A DNA stretch of 58,617 nucleotides from CAZHTS01 sp964535315 (GCA_964535315.1 CAZHTS010000025.1:1-58617); one strand, 5' to 3'; shown: positions 1 through 7,647, numbered from the stretch's first letter. Numbers and translations are program-made. Notes: generated by a model not told the origin, from the sequence alone.

Positions 1-18
1 CGTGAACAGCAGTTTCAT
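1..18 (-). CDS. 5' end of an unidentified gene running off the window
   Basis: Read on the minus strand, an ATG at 18..16 opens the frame MKLLFT and leaves the window. An AGGAG Shine-Dalgarno lies 9 bases upstream of it (about 28-32), which is why I believe the start. Only six codons are visible, so no function can be assigned. A hydrophobic opening after one lysine would suit a signal peptide, but that is a guess. Confidence 0.45.
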
Positions 19-475
19 GGTGATAGACTCCTGGACAAGAGATGTGTTGAACTACCCGGCGCGGCCTGTGGCCACCCGGCAAACGGAAATACGACCCGCC
101 ATGCTTCCCCACCCGCATAGACTTACACAACACCGGCAATCTACACAAACGCCCCGGCGCAGGAGGGGTGCATCTATCAGATTTTGCAAAAAACTTACGA
201 ACTTACAACAACGCGAACTGCTACTGCTCTCTAGCCCACTACCAGCATCAACAACTTACCCTTAAATTGAACGAATATAACTATACCACCACGACGCGCA
301 AATTGTCAAGATTTTTGTGTACTTTTTGCAAGAACTTTTTTTCTGTTTTTATTTTTTTGTTTAAGCTCATCTAGAAATATCTGTCCCCCAGCAATGCTAT
401 CATTTTATATCAACAATAAGAAAGTATCAAGAGATTCGTCACCACGCCTTTCTTAAAGTCCACTAATTCGGGGGA
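19..475. other. Intergenic region without a recognisable gene
   Basis: This is the first part of a gene-free stretch of about 650 bases. The short frames here look like chance translations. Bases about 265-420 are strikingly AT-rich compared with the rest of the window, with runs of T at 338-362, and would suit promoters for the outward gene at 1..18. Bases 442-460 hold one copy of a 19-base sequence repeated at 31622-31640. Confidence 0.6.
442..460. repeat. Dispersed 19-base repeat, copy 1
   Basis: The sequence ccacgcctttcttaaagtc is identical to 31622-31640. In both places it is preceded by gagattcgtca: directly at 431-441, and at 31591-31601 with about 20 extra bases in between. Both copies lie in long non-coding gaps. 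It may be a relic of a mobile element or a small dispersed repeat family; two copies cannot decide. Confidence 0.6.
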
Positions 476-580
476 AGGTCAGAGGGCGCGGAGGGGGAGA
501 GGGGGGCACGCGGAGGCGCGGAGGGCGCGGAGGGAGAGAGGGGGGCGCGCAGAGGGCGCGGAGAGGGGGGAAGGGCATGA
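476..580. repeat. Purine-rich low-complexity tract (G/A with gcgcgg units)
   Basis: About 100 bases consist almost wholly of G and A, built from imperfect repeats of agggcgcggaggg and gagaggggg(g)c. Pyrimidines appear mainly as isolated C in the gcgcgg units. No good coding frame fits: the minus-strand translations are only Pro/Ser/Ala/Arg repeats. Polypurine tracts of this kind can form triplex or G-quadruplex structures, but that is an inference from composition. Confidence 0.75.
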
Positions 581-670
581 AAATGGGAAGCGGGTAGGCG
601 AAAAGGGGGAAAGTCCGGTACAATAGATGGCTGACAAACCCCCAAACCGGGGTACGGAGGAGTACAGATT

Positions 671-1393
671 ATGCAGCTTTATTTTATTCGTCATGCGCAA
701 TCGACAAATAATTTGTTATGGGATACGACCGGTTCGAGTTCTGGGCGGGATCATGACCCGGATTTGACCGAGATAGGCTGGCGCCAGGCGGCGCGAGTGG
801 CTGAGTTTTTGACGACCGGCGATGCGGTGGTAGCGGTCAAGCCGCCGGATTATTGGAACTGGCGCGGATTTGGCATCACACACGTTTATTGCAGCATGAT
901 GCTGCGGGCAGTGCGGACGGGGTGGGCAATTTCACGGGCGTTGGCTGTGCCGTTGGTGGCCTGGCCGAGCTGGCACGAGAACGGTGGTTTGTATCTGGAC
1001 GACGAAGACGCAGGTGGAAAAGTTGGACAGGTGGGACGGACGCGTTCTTTTTTCGAGCAGCACTTCCCTGGCATGATTCTGCCGGACTGGCTGGACTCGC
1101 AGGGTTGGTGGAATCGCAGTTATGAGGAAGAAGGAGAACGCCTGCCGCGGGCGCGGCGTGTGCTGGCCGAACTGCTGGATCGTCACGGCGGCAGCCAGGA
1201 TCGGGTGGCGGTGGTCAGTCACGGCGGCTTTTTTAATACCTTTATGACTGCGGCCTTAGGACTGGAGGAAGAACCGCCGTTATGGTTTGCAATTAATAAT
1301 GTGTCGATCAGTCGTTTTGATTTTGAGGCCGACGAGCATCGTATCATCTATTTGAATCGCACCGACTTTTTGCCGGGGACGATGGTGACTTAA
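671..1393 (+). CDS. Histidine phosphatase family protein (phosphoglycerate mutase-like)
   Basis: This 240-residue cytosolic protein belongs to the histidine phosphatase superfamily, which removes phosphate through a phospho-histidine intermediate. The catalytic motif is at residues 6-10 as RHAQS (the usual form is RHGxT/S), and the second catalytic histidine lies in VVSHGG near residue 192. A GGAGGAG Shine-Dalgarno sits just before the ATG. Between these motifs the sequence is long and diverged, so the substrate (sugar phosphate, nucleotide or other) cannot be told. A small hairpin of CCCC and GGGG arms lies directly before the ribosome binding site. The 3' end overlaps the convergent gene at 1344 by 50 bases, so one of the two C-terminal ends is unusual. 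Confidence 0.85.
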   Translation: MQLYFIRHAQSTNNLLWDTTGSSSGRDHDPDLTEIGWRQAARVAEFLTTGDAVVAVKPPDYWNWRGFGITHVYCSMMLRAVRTGWAISRALAVPLVAWPSWHENGGLYLDDEDAGGKVGQVGRTRSFFEQHFPGMILPDWLDSQGWWNRSYEEEGERLPRARRVLAELLDRHGGSQDRVAVVSHGGFFNTFMTAALGLEEEPPLWFAINNVSISRFDFEADEHRIIYLNRTDFLPGTMVT

Positions 1394-1772
1394 GCGGAGC
1401 GTATTCCGCCAGAATTTTCTGAATGGCGTTGAACAACTGTTCGACGGGCAGACCGGCGGGCATGGCCGAACGGGCGCCGGCGACTAACGCACTGGCCTGC
1501 AAGCCGGCTTTCTCACTCAATACCAGGCAGTGTGTATGCGGGCATTGCCGGCGGGTATTGTGGATCAGGTCGAGCACTTCCTGATCGGGGAGACCGTTGG
1601 TGATGACGACCAGATCGGCGGCGCAGGATTGAATGACCTGTAAGGCCGCTACGCCATTTTCTACGGCGGTAATCTGGGGGGTATCCGGATGGGTGTGGAT
1701 GAGACTACCGAGCGCATCGCGCATGTGCCCGGGTTTTCCCACCAACACAATTTGAGGTTGCTGGCGTTCCAC
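1344..1772 (-). CDS. Degenerate receiver-domain protein (pseudo-receiver)
   Basis: This 142-residue protein has the layout of a response-regulator receiver domain but lacks its chemistry. The N-terminal hydrophobic strand reads QIVLVGKPG where active receivers have an acidic pair. The strand that should end in the phospho-accepting aspartate reads DLVVITNGLP, with Thr/Asn in its place. The conserved lysine strand is AMPAGLP. I chose GTG at 1772 because AGGAGG precedes it by four bases; the longer frame from 1856 has an unlikely proline-rich start. It lies downstream of a NarL-type regulator and could act by protein binding without phosphorylation. The family assignment is by pattern only. Confidence 0.65.
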   Translation of the reverse strand: MERQQPQIVLVGKPGHMRDALGSLIHTHPDTPQITAVENGVAALQVIQSCAADLVVITNGLPDQEVLDLIHNTRRQCPHTHCLVLSEKAGLQASALVAGARSAMPAGLPVEQLFNAIQKILAEYAPLKSPSSPAKSRCDSNR

Positions 1773-1870
1773 GTTTCCTCCTGCCCTGGAGTAGCCGGGA
1801 TTACGAGCGGCCCAGCCCATATAGATCAGTATAATGAGGGGAGGCGGGGGACGCATGAAGCAAAATACAG

Positions 1871-1920
1871 GTTTTTAGCCAACAAAAAGACCGCTTTTGG
1901 GCGGCCTTTTCCTGGCTAAA
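1871..1920 (-). terminator. Rho-independent terminator after the response regulator gene
   Basis: On the minus strand AAAGGCCGC and GCGGTCTTT form a 9-base-pair stem (one G-U pair) with a 6-base loop followed by a T run. An outer 7-base arm pair, TTTAGCC/GGCTAAA at 1874-1880 and 1914-1920, extends it. It lies 37 bases past the stop of the gene at 1957. Confidence 0.8.
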
Positions 1921-1956
1921 CATTCAGTACACCCTGCTTAAAATCAGGGCAGAGAG

Positions 1957-2613
1957 TCAATCGGACAGGCTGACCAGGCCCTCGCGCAGGGCATACAGGG
2001 CGGCCTGGGTGCGGTTTTCCAGGTGAAGTTTGCTGAGGATGTTGCTGATGTGAAAGCGAACGGTGCCTTCGCCGATGCAAAGTTTCTCGGCAATCTGTTG
2101 GTTTGAGAGGCCGGTTGCCACCAGCTTGAGCACTTCCAACTCGCGGTCGGTCAGTTCGCTTTCTTGCGGCTCGGGGCGCTGCTCTTTGCCCAGGCCAAGG
2201 ATCAGCTTGCGGGCCACAACCGGGTGCAGGGACGACTCGCCGCGGTGAACGCAGCGAATGGCCTCGATCAACTCTTTGGGGGAGGAATCCTTGAGTAAAT
2301 ATCCCAATGCTCCGGCCCTGATGGCAGCGAGGATTTGATCGTCCTCGGCAAAGCTGGTCAGGACGAGGATGCGGGCGGCGGGGTTTTCCCGGCGGATCTC
2401 CTGGATGGCCTGGATGCCGTTTTTGTGGGGCATGACGAGATCCATCAGGGTTACGTCCGGTTTGAGGGTGCGGGCCTGTGCGACGGCTTCTTCGCCGTTT
2501 GCGGCTTCACCGATCAGAGTCATATCGTCTTTGCCTTCGATGAGGGCGCGCATGCCCTCGCGCACGATGGCGTGATCGTCGACGATTAGAATGCGAATGG
2601 GTTGGGGTGACAT
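1957..2613 (-). CDS. NarL/FixJ-type response regulator (receiver plus LuxR HTH)
   Basis: The protein is 218 residues with an intact receiver domain: acidic pair at 12-13 in LIVDDH, phospho-acceptor Asp58 in TLMDLVMP, and the YLLKDS lysine strand. It is followed by a LuxR-type helix-turn-helix (LTDRELEVLKLVATGLSN and GTVRFHI). It should bind DNA after phosphorylation by a histidine kinase. I take the ATG at 2613, which has AGGAG seven bases upstream; the frame is open for another 44 codons but these look non-coding. No kinase gene lies nearby. It is 26 bases downstream of a membrane-protein gene and may be the last gene of the UbiD/aconitase X operon. A strong terminator follows. Confidence 0.88.
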   Translation of the reverse strand: MSPQPIRILIVDDHAIVREGMRALIEGKDDMTLIGEAANGEEAVAQARTLKPDVTLMDLVMPHKNGIQAIQEIRRENPAARILVLTSFAEDDQILAAIRAGALGYLLKDSSPKELIEAIRCVHRGESSLHPVVARKLILGLGKEQRPEPQESELTDRELEVLKLVATGLSNQQIAEKLCIGEGTVRFHISNILSKLHLENRTQAALYALREGLVSLSD

Positions 2614-2639
2614 GGCGATTCTCCTTGTTGCTGGAGCTA

Positions 2640-3404
2640 TTATACGGCAGGCAGCAAACTTAATGCCACCGAAAAGTTGATGGCGGTGGTGGCAAGCAAG
2701 AGCCAGCGCGACGGACGGGTGCGTGCCGTGTACCATTCGGTGCACAGCGATACGCCCCAGGCGGCCAGCAGGGCGATGGCAAAGAACAACGCAAAACCAA
2801 CCAGGTCGACCAGGGCGAGCAAGGGATTACTCCAATGAAAAGGAGTGCGGGTGGCGGCGAAGTCCCACAGGGCGGTGAAGCCAAAGGCGGCGCTGGCGAG
2901 GAGAAGCAGATCGCCAAGCCACTCAAGCGGGCTGCCGGAAGATGCAAACCAGACCCGGCGTTCCTGAAACAGGCTGGCGACGTAAGCCAGCAAAAAGAGT
3001 TCTTTGATCACCAGTGCCGCCATCAGCCCCATCCAGAGCAGGGCGGCAGGGTCTTCTGCCTGTTCGGGGATAGCCAGGCCAAGCGCATGTAAACCGGTGA
3101 ACAAGAGGAAGGTGTGCAGAATCATGTGGGCTAGGCCGGCGGCAAGGGGCAGGATGGCGCTCTCGGTGACCGAGAGCGGCGTAGTTTGCTCCAGCCGGGC
3201 GAGGATGGCGGGGGCCTTGAAGTACAGGCCGAGCAGTTCAAGCAAGGGCAGGGTCAGGAAAGCCACCCCCAACCAGAAATCTGGATGACCGGTGTCGAGA
3301 TGGGTGGTCATGCGTTGGAGCATGACCGGTTGTGCGGTCAGCAGATAACCGGCGAAGAGCAGGTTGAGGATGACCGCACGCCAGCGGTTGAGGAAGGCAG
3401 ACAT
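2640..3404 (-). CDS. Polytopic membrane protein of unknown function
   Basis: The 254-residue protein has six or seven hydrophobic segments (about residues 12-28, 45-62, 82-105, 120-140, 160-180, 190-215 and 232-250) and no motif I recognise. Short charged loops such as QERR and ARTRPSR separate them. It begins four bases after the YjbQ gene, so it belongs to the same transcript, and the NarL-type regulator follows. It could be a transporter or a membrane sensor feeding that regulator; the sequence does not decide. The ribosome binding site (AAGG) is very close to the ATG. Confidence 0.7.
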   Translation of the reverse strand: MSAFLNRWRAVILNLLFAGYLLTAQPVMLQRMTTHLDTGHPDFWLGVAFLTLPLLELLGLYFKAPAILARLEQTTPLSVTESAILPLAAGLAHMILHTFLLFTGLHALGLAIPEQAEDPAALLWMGLMAALVIKELFLLAYVASLFQERRVWFASSGSPLEWLGDLLLLASAAFGFTALWDFAATRTPFHWSNPLLALVDLVGFALFFAIALLAAWGVSLCTEWYTARTRPSRWLLLATTAINFSVALSLLPAV

Positions 3405-3408
3405 ATCC

Positions 3409-3831
3409 TTACATTATCCCAAGACAGCGTAGCAGCACCTGGCGGCGGTGTGGGCTGGAGCGGTGCTCGAAGAGGTAGACGCCCTGCCAGGTGCCGAGGT
3501 TCAGTTGTCCGTTGTCGATGGGGATGGTCAGGCTAACCGGGGTGAGCATGGTGCGGATGTGAGCCGAAGAGTCGTCTGGGCCTTCGAGGGTATGGCGGTA
3601 CCAGGTTTGCATTTCTGGGGCGAGGCGTTCCATGAAGGTTTCCAGGTCGAGGCGGGCGCTGGGGTCGTAGCTTTCGCTGATGAGCAATGAAGCGCTGGTG
3701 TGCTGGATGTAGAGATAACACATGCCTTCGCCAATCTGCCATTGGCGGATGCGGGCATCGATGGCGGCGCTGAAGGGATAGAGGCCTTTGCCGCGGGTAG
3801 AAATTTCGAGAGTATCCCTGTACCAGTTCAT
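3409..3831 (-). CDS. yjbQ: YjbQ family protein (UPF0047)
   Basis: This is a 140-residue protein of the YjbQ/UPF0047 family, small cytosolic proteins whose members have been reported to show weak thiamine-phosphate synthase activity but whose physiological role is unsettled. Visible family features are LYIQHTSASLLISE near residues 39-52, and in the C-terminal half LNLGTWQGVYLFEHR followed by the histidine/arginine-rich HRRQVLLRCLG. The start at 3831 overlaps the stop of the aconitase X small subunit by four bases (ATGA), so the two are translationally coupled. Its presence inside the aconitase X/UbiD operon suggests it serves the same pathway, but its step is unknown. Confidence 0.88.
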   Translation of the reverse strand: MNWYRDTLEISTRGKGLYPFSAAIDARIRQWQIGEGMCYLYIQHTSASLLISESYDPSARLDLETFMERLAPEMQTWYRHTLEGPDDSSAHIRTMLTPVSLTIPIDNGQLNLGTWQGVYLFEHRSSPHRRQVLLRCLGIM

Positions 3832-4238
3832 GACTGTGGGCCAGCGGCAGGCAGGATTTCGACCTCGCCGCGGGCGGCGTCGATGCGCAGCCGGTCGCCG
3901 CTGTGCAGGCAGGAGATGTCGATGTGATCCAGGCAGGGGATTTCGGCGATGATGCAGCCAACGGCGGTGATCGTTTCGCATTCGGCGTTGAGGATGGCGG
4001 CGGGGGCCAGCCCGGCGCGTTTGAGCCGGTAGAGGGTATAGGAGCCGACGGTGGAGCCTTTGCCGGTAGGGAAGACGAGGATGCGGTTGCAGATGGACTG
4101 GCCCTCGAGTTCGTGGCCTTTTTCAACGATGCAGCCGTTTTCGGGATCGACGCCGCCGAAGAAGGAAATGCCCATGTGGCTGACCAGCGCCTGCCCCTCG
4201 GCCAAGCCGGAGAAGATGGTGCGTCCGGTAAGTTTCAT
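3828..4238 (-). CDS. Aconitase X small (swivel, DUF126) subunit
   Basis: The 136-residue protein is the small swivelling-domain subunit of a split aconitase X. In archaea such two-subunit enzymes dehydrate mevalonate 5-phosphate; fused bacterial relatives dehydrate cis-3-hydroxyproline. Family marks are GLAEGQALVS (residues 10-19), ISFFGGVDPENG (24-35) and VFPTGKGSTVGSY (about 54-66), which holds the conserved active-site serine region. A GGAGG lies eight bases before the ATG. It overlaps both the large subunit upstream and YjbQ downstream by four bases. The substrate cannot be read from the sequence. Confidence 0.9.
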   Translation of the reverse strand: MKLTGRTIFSGLAEGQALVSHMGISFFGGVDPENGCIVEKGHELEGQSICNRILVFPTGKGSTVGSYTLYRLKRAGLAPAAILNAECETITAVGCIIAEIPCLDHIDISCLHSGDRLRIDAARGEVEILPAAGPQS

Positions 4239-5434
4239 TGCAACGCCTCCGCCACGACCTCGTCGAAAGATTTGAGGACGACATTAAATCTATTTTTCGC
4301 ATAGCCATAATAGCAGGCCTTGGCGCTGTCGGTCACCAGGGTGTGGAAGCGCCCCTTGATGGGCGCCACCACACAGCAGGTGTCAGCAGCGAATCTGGCG
4401 CCGCTGGCTTCGATGACGGCGGTGTAGCCCATACGGTCGGCCATCTGTTTGACCGGGCGCGAGGTGGTGATCCAAAATTCTTTGGTAACCTGCCGTCCAT
4501 TCAACAGCCCGGCCAGGTGGGCAATTTCGGCCAGGGAGAGGTGAGGGCAGCCCAGGCTGACAAAGTCGGCCGGGGCGGCGCCGATCTGGCGCATGGATTG
4601 GATGGCGGCGTCGATCTGGCCCTGATCGATCGTGACGCATTGGGCGGGCGGGGTGTACAGCCCGGCCTCTGGGGTGATGCCTTCCATATGAAAGAGGGCG
4701 GCGCCGCCATAGGTGGCGATGCTGGCGCAGAAGGACTTGAGATTTTCGAGAGAGGCGGCGCGGATGCCGCTCAGATAGGGCACCGGTTTTTGCCCCTGGC
4801 CTTCGAGCAGGGCGCCGACAACCTTGCCGAGGGCGCCGAATTCGTGATTGTCTTGCAGGCGGGCGTTGACCTGCACGGTGAGCGTTGGCCGGCGGTTTTC
4901 GTCCAGGTGGTAACCGTAGCATGGGGTGCGGCCGGTCAGGGCGGCGGCCAGGGCGCTGGGGCCGCCTTCACGGTTGCTGCGTGCGCCGAGTACGGCGTTG
5001 GCGTAGCATACGGCGCTGCTCTCGGCCCAGGCGATGTGTTCGCCGTAGTGCGGCAGGTTGCCGACCAGGTAGGGCGTACAGGTGCAGGTGGTGACGATGC
5101 CCATCCGGGCAAAGGCGTCGATGACGCGCATCTGGTCGCGGGCAAAGTCAGGGCTGATGCCCAGGGACTGCCAGTTCTCGACGTCCATGCCGGCCGGGTT
5201 GAGGGTGGTCAGCACGCGGGCGCGTCCACCGCCGGCGGCCATTTCGTCCAGCCAGTTGAGCCCGGCTTCTCCCAGGTTGTCGAAGCTGACGCCGGCAACT
5301 TGTACGGAGGCTACGGGGATCATACGTCCGGCGCCGTAAATGACGCCGAGGGCAGAGAGAATCTGCATGGCCTTACGGACGGCCGGGCCGTGTTCGCCAT
5401 CCAGCATGGCCTGTTCTTCTCGTGTCAGTTTCAT
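4235..5434 (-). CDS. Aconitase X large (catalytic, DUF521) subunit
   Basis: This is the 399-residue catalytic subunit of aconitase X, an iron-sulfur hydro-lyase. Three cysteine sites that fit cluster ligation are present: TTCTCTPYL (Cys117/119), SLGCPHLS (Cys296) and DTCCVVAP (Cys353/354). The family signature between residues 124 and 172 (VGNLPHYGEHIAWAESS, then GARSNREGGPSALAAALTGR) is complete. Its length is normal for a separate large subunit. GAGG precedes the start. The gene lies six bases after the UbiD-family decarboxylase and overlaps the small subunit by four. Archaea use the pair aconitase X plus UbiD homologue to turn mevalonate 5-phosphate into isopentenyl phosphate; whether that is the reaction here is inference. 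Confidence 0.92.
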   Translation of the reverse strand: MKLTREEQAMLDGEHGPAVRKAMQILSALGVIYGAGRMIPVASVQVAGVSFDNLGEAGLNWLDEMAAGGGRARVLTTLNPAGMDVENWQSLGISPDFARDQMRVIDAFARMGIVTTCTCTPYLVGNLPHYGEHIAWAESSAVCYANAVLGARSNREGGPSALAAALTGRTPCYGYHLDENRRPTLTVQVNARLQDNHEFGALGKVVGALLEGQGQKPVPYLSGIRAASLENLKSFCASIATYGGAALFHMEGITPEAGLYTPPAQCVTIDQGQIDAAIQSMRQIGAAPADFVSLGCPHLSLAEIAHLAGLLNGRQVTKEFWITTSRPVKQMADRMGYTAVIEASGARFAADTCCVVAPIKGRFHTLVTDSAKACYYGYAKNRFNVVLKSFDEVVAEALQ

Positions 5435-5440
5435 GATGCC

Positions 5441-6742
5441 TCATTCAAAAAAACGGCTCAGGTCAACCTGTGGGAAGGGAGCGCGCTCGAAGGATTTGCC
5501 CTGCGTTGCCCGCGGCCTGGTCAGGTCAAAACCGAGGCGGGTGGTGCTGTGGGTGCCGGCTTCGGCGCTGGGATCGAGGCTGGAGCCGGGCTGGCGGGGG
5601 AACTGGATGAGATCGGTGTCGCCCTGAAAGCGGGTGGCCAAAGCCCATTCAACCTGCTGCGGATCGTAGATATCGATATCGGCGTCAACGACGAAGACAT
5701 GTTTGCACGAACGGTGTCCCTCCAGGGCGGCGCGGATGGCTTTTTTGCCGTCGTCCTCGTTTTGTTTGTCGATCTTGACGATGGCGTGCAACCAGGAGCA
5801 GCCGCCGGGGTTGACGTTGACATCCAGGCAGCGCACGACTTCGTTTACTTTTTTGAAGATGGTTGGCTCGCGGGGCATGCCCATGAGCAATTTGTGTTCC
5901 AGGGCGCCGGGCAGGAGGGCCTGCCAGATGGCGTCGCGACGGTGGGTGATGGTTTTGACGGTGAAGACGGGTTCCTGGCGAACCACGTCGTAGGTTTCGG
6001 TCAGGTCGACGAAGGGGCCCTCATCGTGCAGGCGGTTAAGGTGGACGGTGCCTTCGAGGACGAACTCGCATTCGGTCGGGACAAGCACATCGACGCTGCG
6101 AGCAGGCACGAGCTGCAACGGTTCGAGGGCGTTGGCGATTTCCAACTCATTCACGCCCATTTCGACCGAGGTGGCGGCGGCGGCGAGGACGTTGGGCGAG
6201 CAGCCGATGCAAATGGCTACGTCAATCTGTTGGCGGTCGCGCAGGAAGGCGTCAAAGTGACGGGAGCGTACCACGCGCACGGCCATTTCGGTGGCTGAAA
6301 ATTGCATGCAGCGATGGAAATCGACATTCAGCCCGTGTGTAGGGTGTCGGGCGATGACGATGCCGGAACTGATGTAATTGCCGCCGTCCTTATGGCAGTG
6401 ACGCAGGATGGGCAGGCTGTTTAGATCCGGGTTGGGATCGATCACTTCCTGGCAGGGCGCACTGGCGACGACTTCGGGCGGGCGGCGGTTTTCAATGGCG
6501 GCCAGTAAGGCGGGAATGATGGCGTTGACCGGCATATCGAAGTAATCGGCGAAAGCGGCCTTGGAGCAGAACAAATTGCCGGCGACGCGAAAAGGCGACT
6601 CCTGGACGTGCTCGAACAGGAGTGGAGCCGGCTCGAGTTGTTTGAGCACGGCGGCAATCTCGTACGTTTTTGAGATGGGCGCCGTCACGTGGCGGAGTTG
6701 TTTGCGTTGGTCGAGGCGGTGGAGGTAAGAGCGTAAGGACAT
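5441..6742 (-). CDS. UbiD family decarboxylase (prenylated-FMN dependent)
   Basis: The 433-residue protein is a UbiD-family decarboxylase, which removes CO2 from alpha,beta-unsaturated or aromatic acids using prenylated FMN. Conserved stretches are GGNYISSGIVIARHP (120-134) with the downstream FHR arginine (about 144), FVLEGTVHLNRLHDEGPF (about 227-244) containing the active-site acid region, GMPREPTIFKKV, and the late DIDIYDPQQVEWALATR and SSLDPSAE motifs. The last three resemble archaeal members as I know them. I chose ATG 6742 because AGGA precedes it; the 16 codons upstream run through a terminator hairpin. It heads the tight operon with aconitase X. No UbiX gene to make the cofactor lies in this window. 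Confidence 0.92.
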   Translation of the reverse strand: MSLRSYLHRLDQRKQLRHVTAPISKTYEIAAVLKQLEPAPLLFEHVQESPFRVAGNLFCSKAAFADYFDMPVNAIIPALLAAIENRRPPEVVASAPCQEVIDPNPDLNSLPILRHCHKDGGNYISSGIVIARHPTHGLNVDFHRCMQFSATEMAVRVVRSRHFDAFLRDRQQIDVAICIGCSPNVLAAAATSVEMGVNELEIANALEPLQLVPARSVDVLVPTECEFVLEGTVHLNRLHDEGPFVDLTETYDVVRQEPVFTVKTITHRRDAIWQALLPGALEHKLLMGMPREPTIFKKVNEVVRCLDVNVNPGGCSWLHAIVKIDKQNEDDGKKAIRAALEGHRSCKHVFVVDADIDIYDPQQVEWALATRFQGDTDLIQFPRQPGSSLDPSAEAGTHSTTRLGFDLTRPRATQGKSFERAPFPQVDLSRFFE

Positions 6743-6755
6743 GGGATCGCTTCCT

Positions 6756-6792
6756 AAAAGAAAAGGGTGTTGGACGAACGAGGCCAACACCC
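6756..6792 (-). terminator. Intrinsic terminator or attenuator between the Tm-1-like and UbiD genes
   Basis: On the minus strand GGGTGTTGG and CCAACACCC (6784-6792 and 6765-6773) form a perfect 9-base-pair stem with a 10-base loop, followed directly by TTTTCTTTT. It sits in a 74-base gap, and the T run is next to the Shine-Dalgarno of the UbiD gene. There is little room for a new promoter after it, so partial read-through may set UbiD operon expression. Confidence 0.85.
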
Positions 6793-6816
6793 TGTATGAT
6801 ATGCGTTTTTGGCGAA

Positions 6817-7647
6817 TCAGGCAAGCGAAAGCGATTTAAATTCTTTGACCTGAGTGGTGATACCGCGCTCGGTGGGCAGACGTTCGATGCTGGACGCGCC
6901 GAAGAAGCCGTCTACACCGGGCATGCGCGCCAGGGCCCGACCGACGTTTTCAGGTTCGTCGAAGGGGCCGCCGTGGCAGATGATGAGCACGTCGGGGTTG
7001 ACCTCCCGGCCAGCGGCGGCGATGGCGATGACGCGGGCGATGGCATCCTCCAGGCTGAGGGCAACGGCGGCGCCGATGGAGCCAGAGGTGGTCAGGCCGA
7101 CATGGGCGACGAGCTGGTCGGCGCCGGCAGCAGCCATGGCGCGCGCCTGGTCGGGATCGAAGACGTACGGCGAGGTAAACAGATCCAGTTCGTGCGCCAG
7201 GCGGATGGCTTCCACCTCTTTGTCGTAGCCCATGCCGGTGCCTTCCAGGTTGGCGCGGAAATTGCCGTCAATCAGGCCGACGGTGGGGAAGTTCTGCACG
7301 CCGGAAAAACCGATTTCCTTGAGTTGTTTGAGGAAGACGGGCATAAGGCGGAAGGGGTCGGTGCCGCACACGCCAGCCAGAACAGGGGTGTGCTTGACAA
7401 CCGGCAGCACTTCGGCGGCCATCTCGACCACGATGCCGTTGGCGTCGCCGTAGGGCATCAGGCCGGCCAGCGAACCGCGCCCGGCCATGCGATAACGGCC
7501 GGAGTTGTAGATGATGATGATATCCGCTCCCCCGGCCTCGGCGCACTTGGCGCTGATGCCGGTGCCGGCGCCACAACCGACGATGGGTTTGCCGGCGGTG
7601 GCCTGAGCGCGCAGCCGGCGCAAGATTTCTTGACGCGGAATAGACAT
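6817..7647 (-). CDS. TIM-barrel protein of the Tm-1 C-terminal / PEP hydrolase-like family
   Basis: This 276-residue protein matches the TIM-barrel family annotated as phosphoenolpyruvate hydrolase-like or TIM-barrel signal transduction protein, the same fold as the C-terminal half of plant Tm-1. Marks include KPIVGCGAGTGISAKCAEAGG (about 20-40), IIIIYNSGRYRMAGRGSLAG, GVCGTDPF, VQNFPTVGLIDGNFR and ICHGGPF. GGAGG precedes the ATG. It lies 19 bases after the Tm-1 N-terminal-like gene and is co-transcribed with it. The enzymatic reaction of free-standing bacterial members is not established to my knowledge, so the PEP hydrolase name is only a family label. Confidence 0.88.
   Translation of the reverse strand: MSIPRQEILRRLRAQATAGKPIVGCGAGTGISAKCAEAGGADIIIIYNSGRYRMAGRGSLAGLMPYGDANGIVVEMAAEVLPVVKHTPVLAGVCGTDPFRLMPVFLKQLKEIGFSGVQNFPTVGLIDGNFRANLEGTGMGYDKEVEAIRLAHELDLFTSPYVFDPDQARAMAAAGADQLVAHVGLTTSGSIGAAVALSLEDAIARVIAIAAAGREVNPDVLIICHGGPFDEPENVGRALARMPGVDGFFGASSIERLPTERGITTQVKEFKSLSLA

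Noticed and set aside
463..700. Minus-strand proline-rich frames across the purine tract
   Set aside because: They are translations of a low-complexity G/A repeat, with no ribosome site and no homology-like features.
4238..6298. Long plus-strand open frame of 686 codons opposite aconitase X and UbiD
   Set aside because: It is antisense to three clearly conserved proteins, has a Gly/Ala/Asp/Val-biased composition typical of GC-rich shadow frames, and shows no domain.
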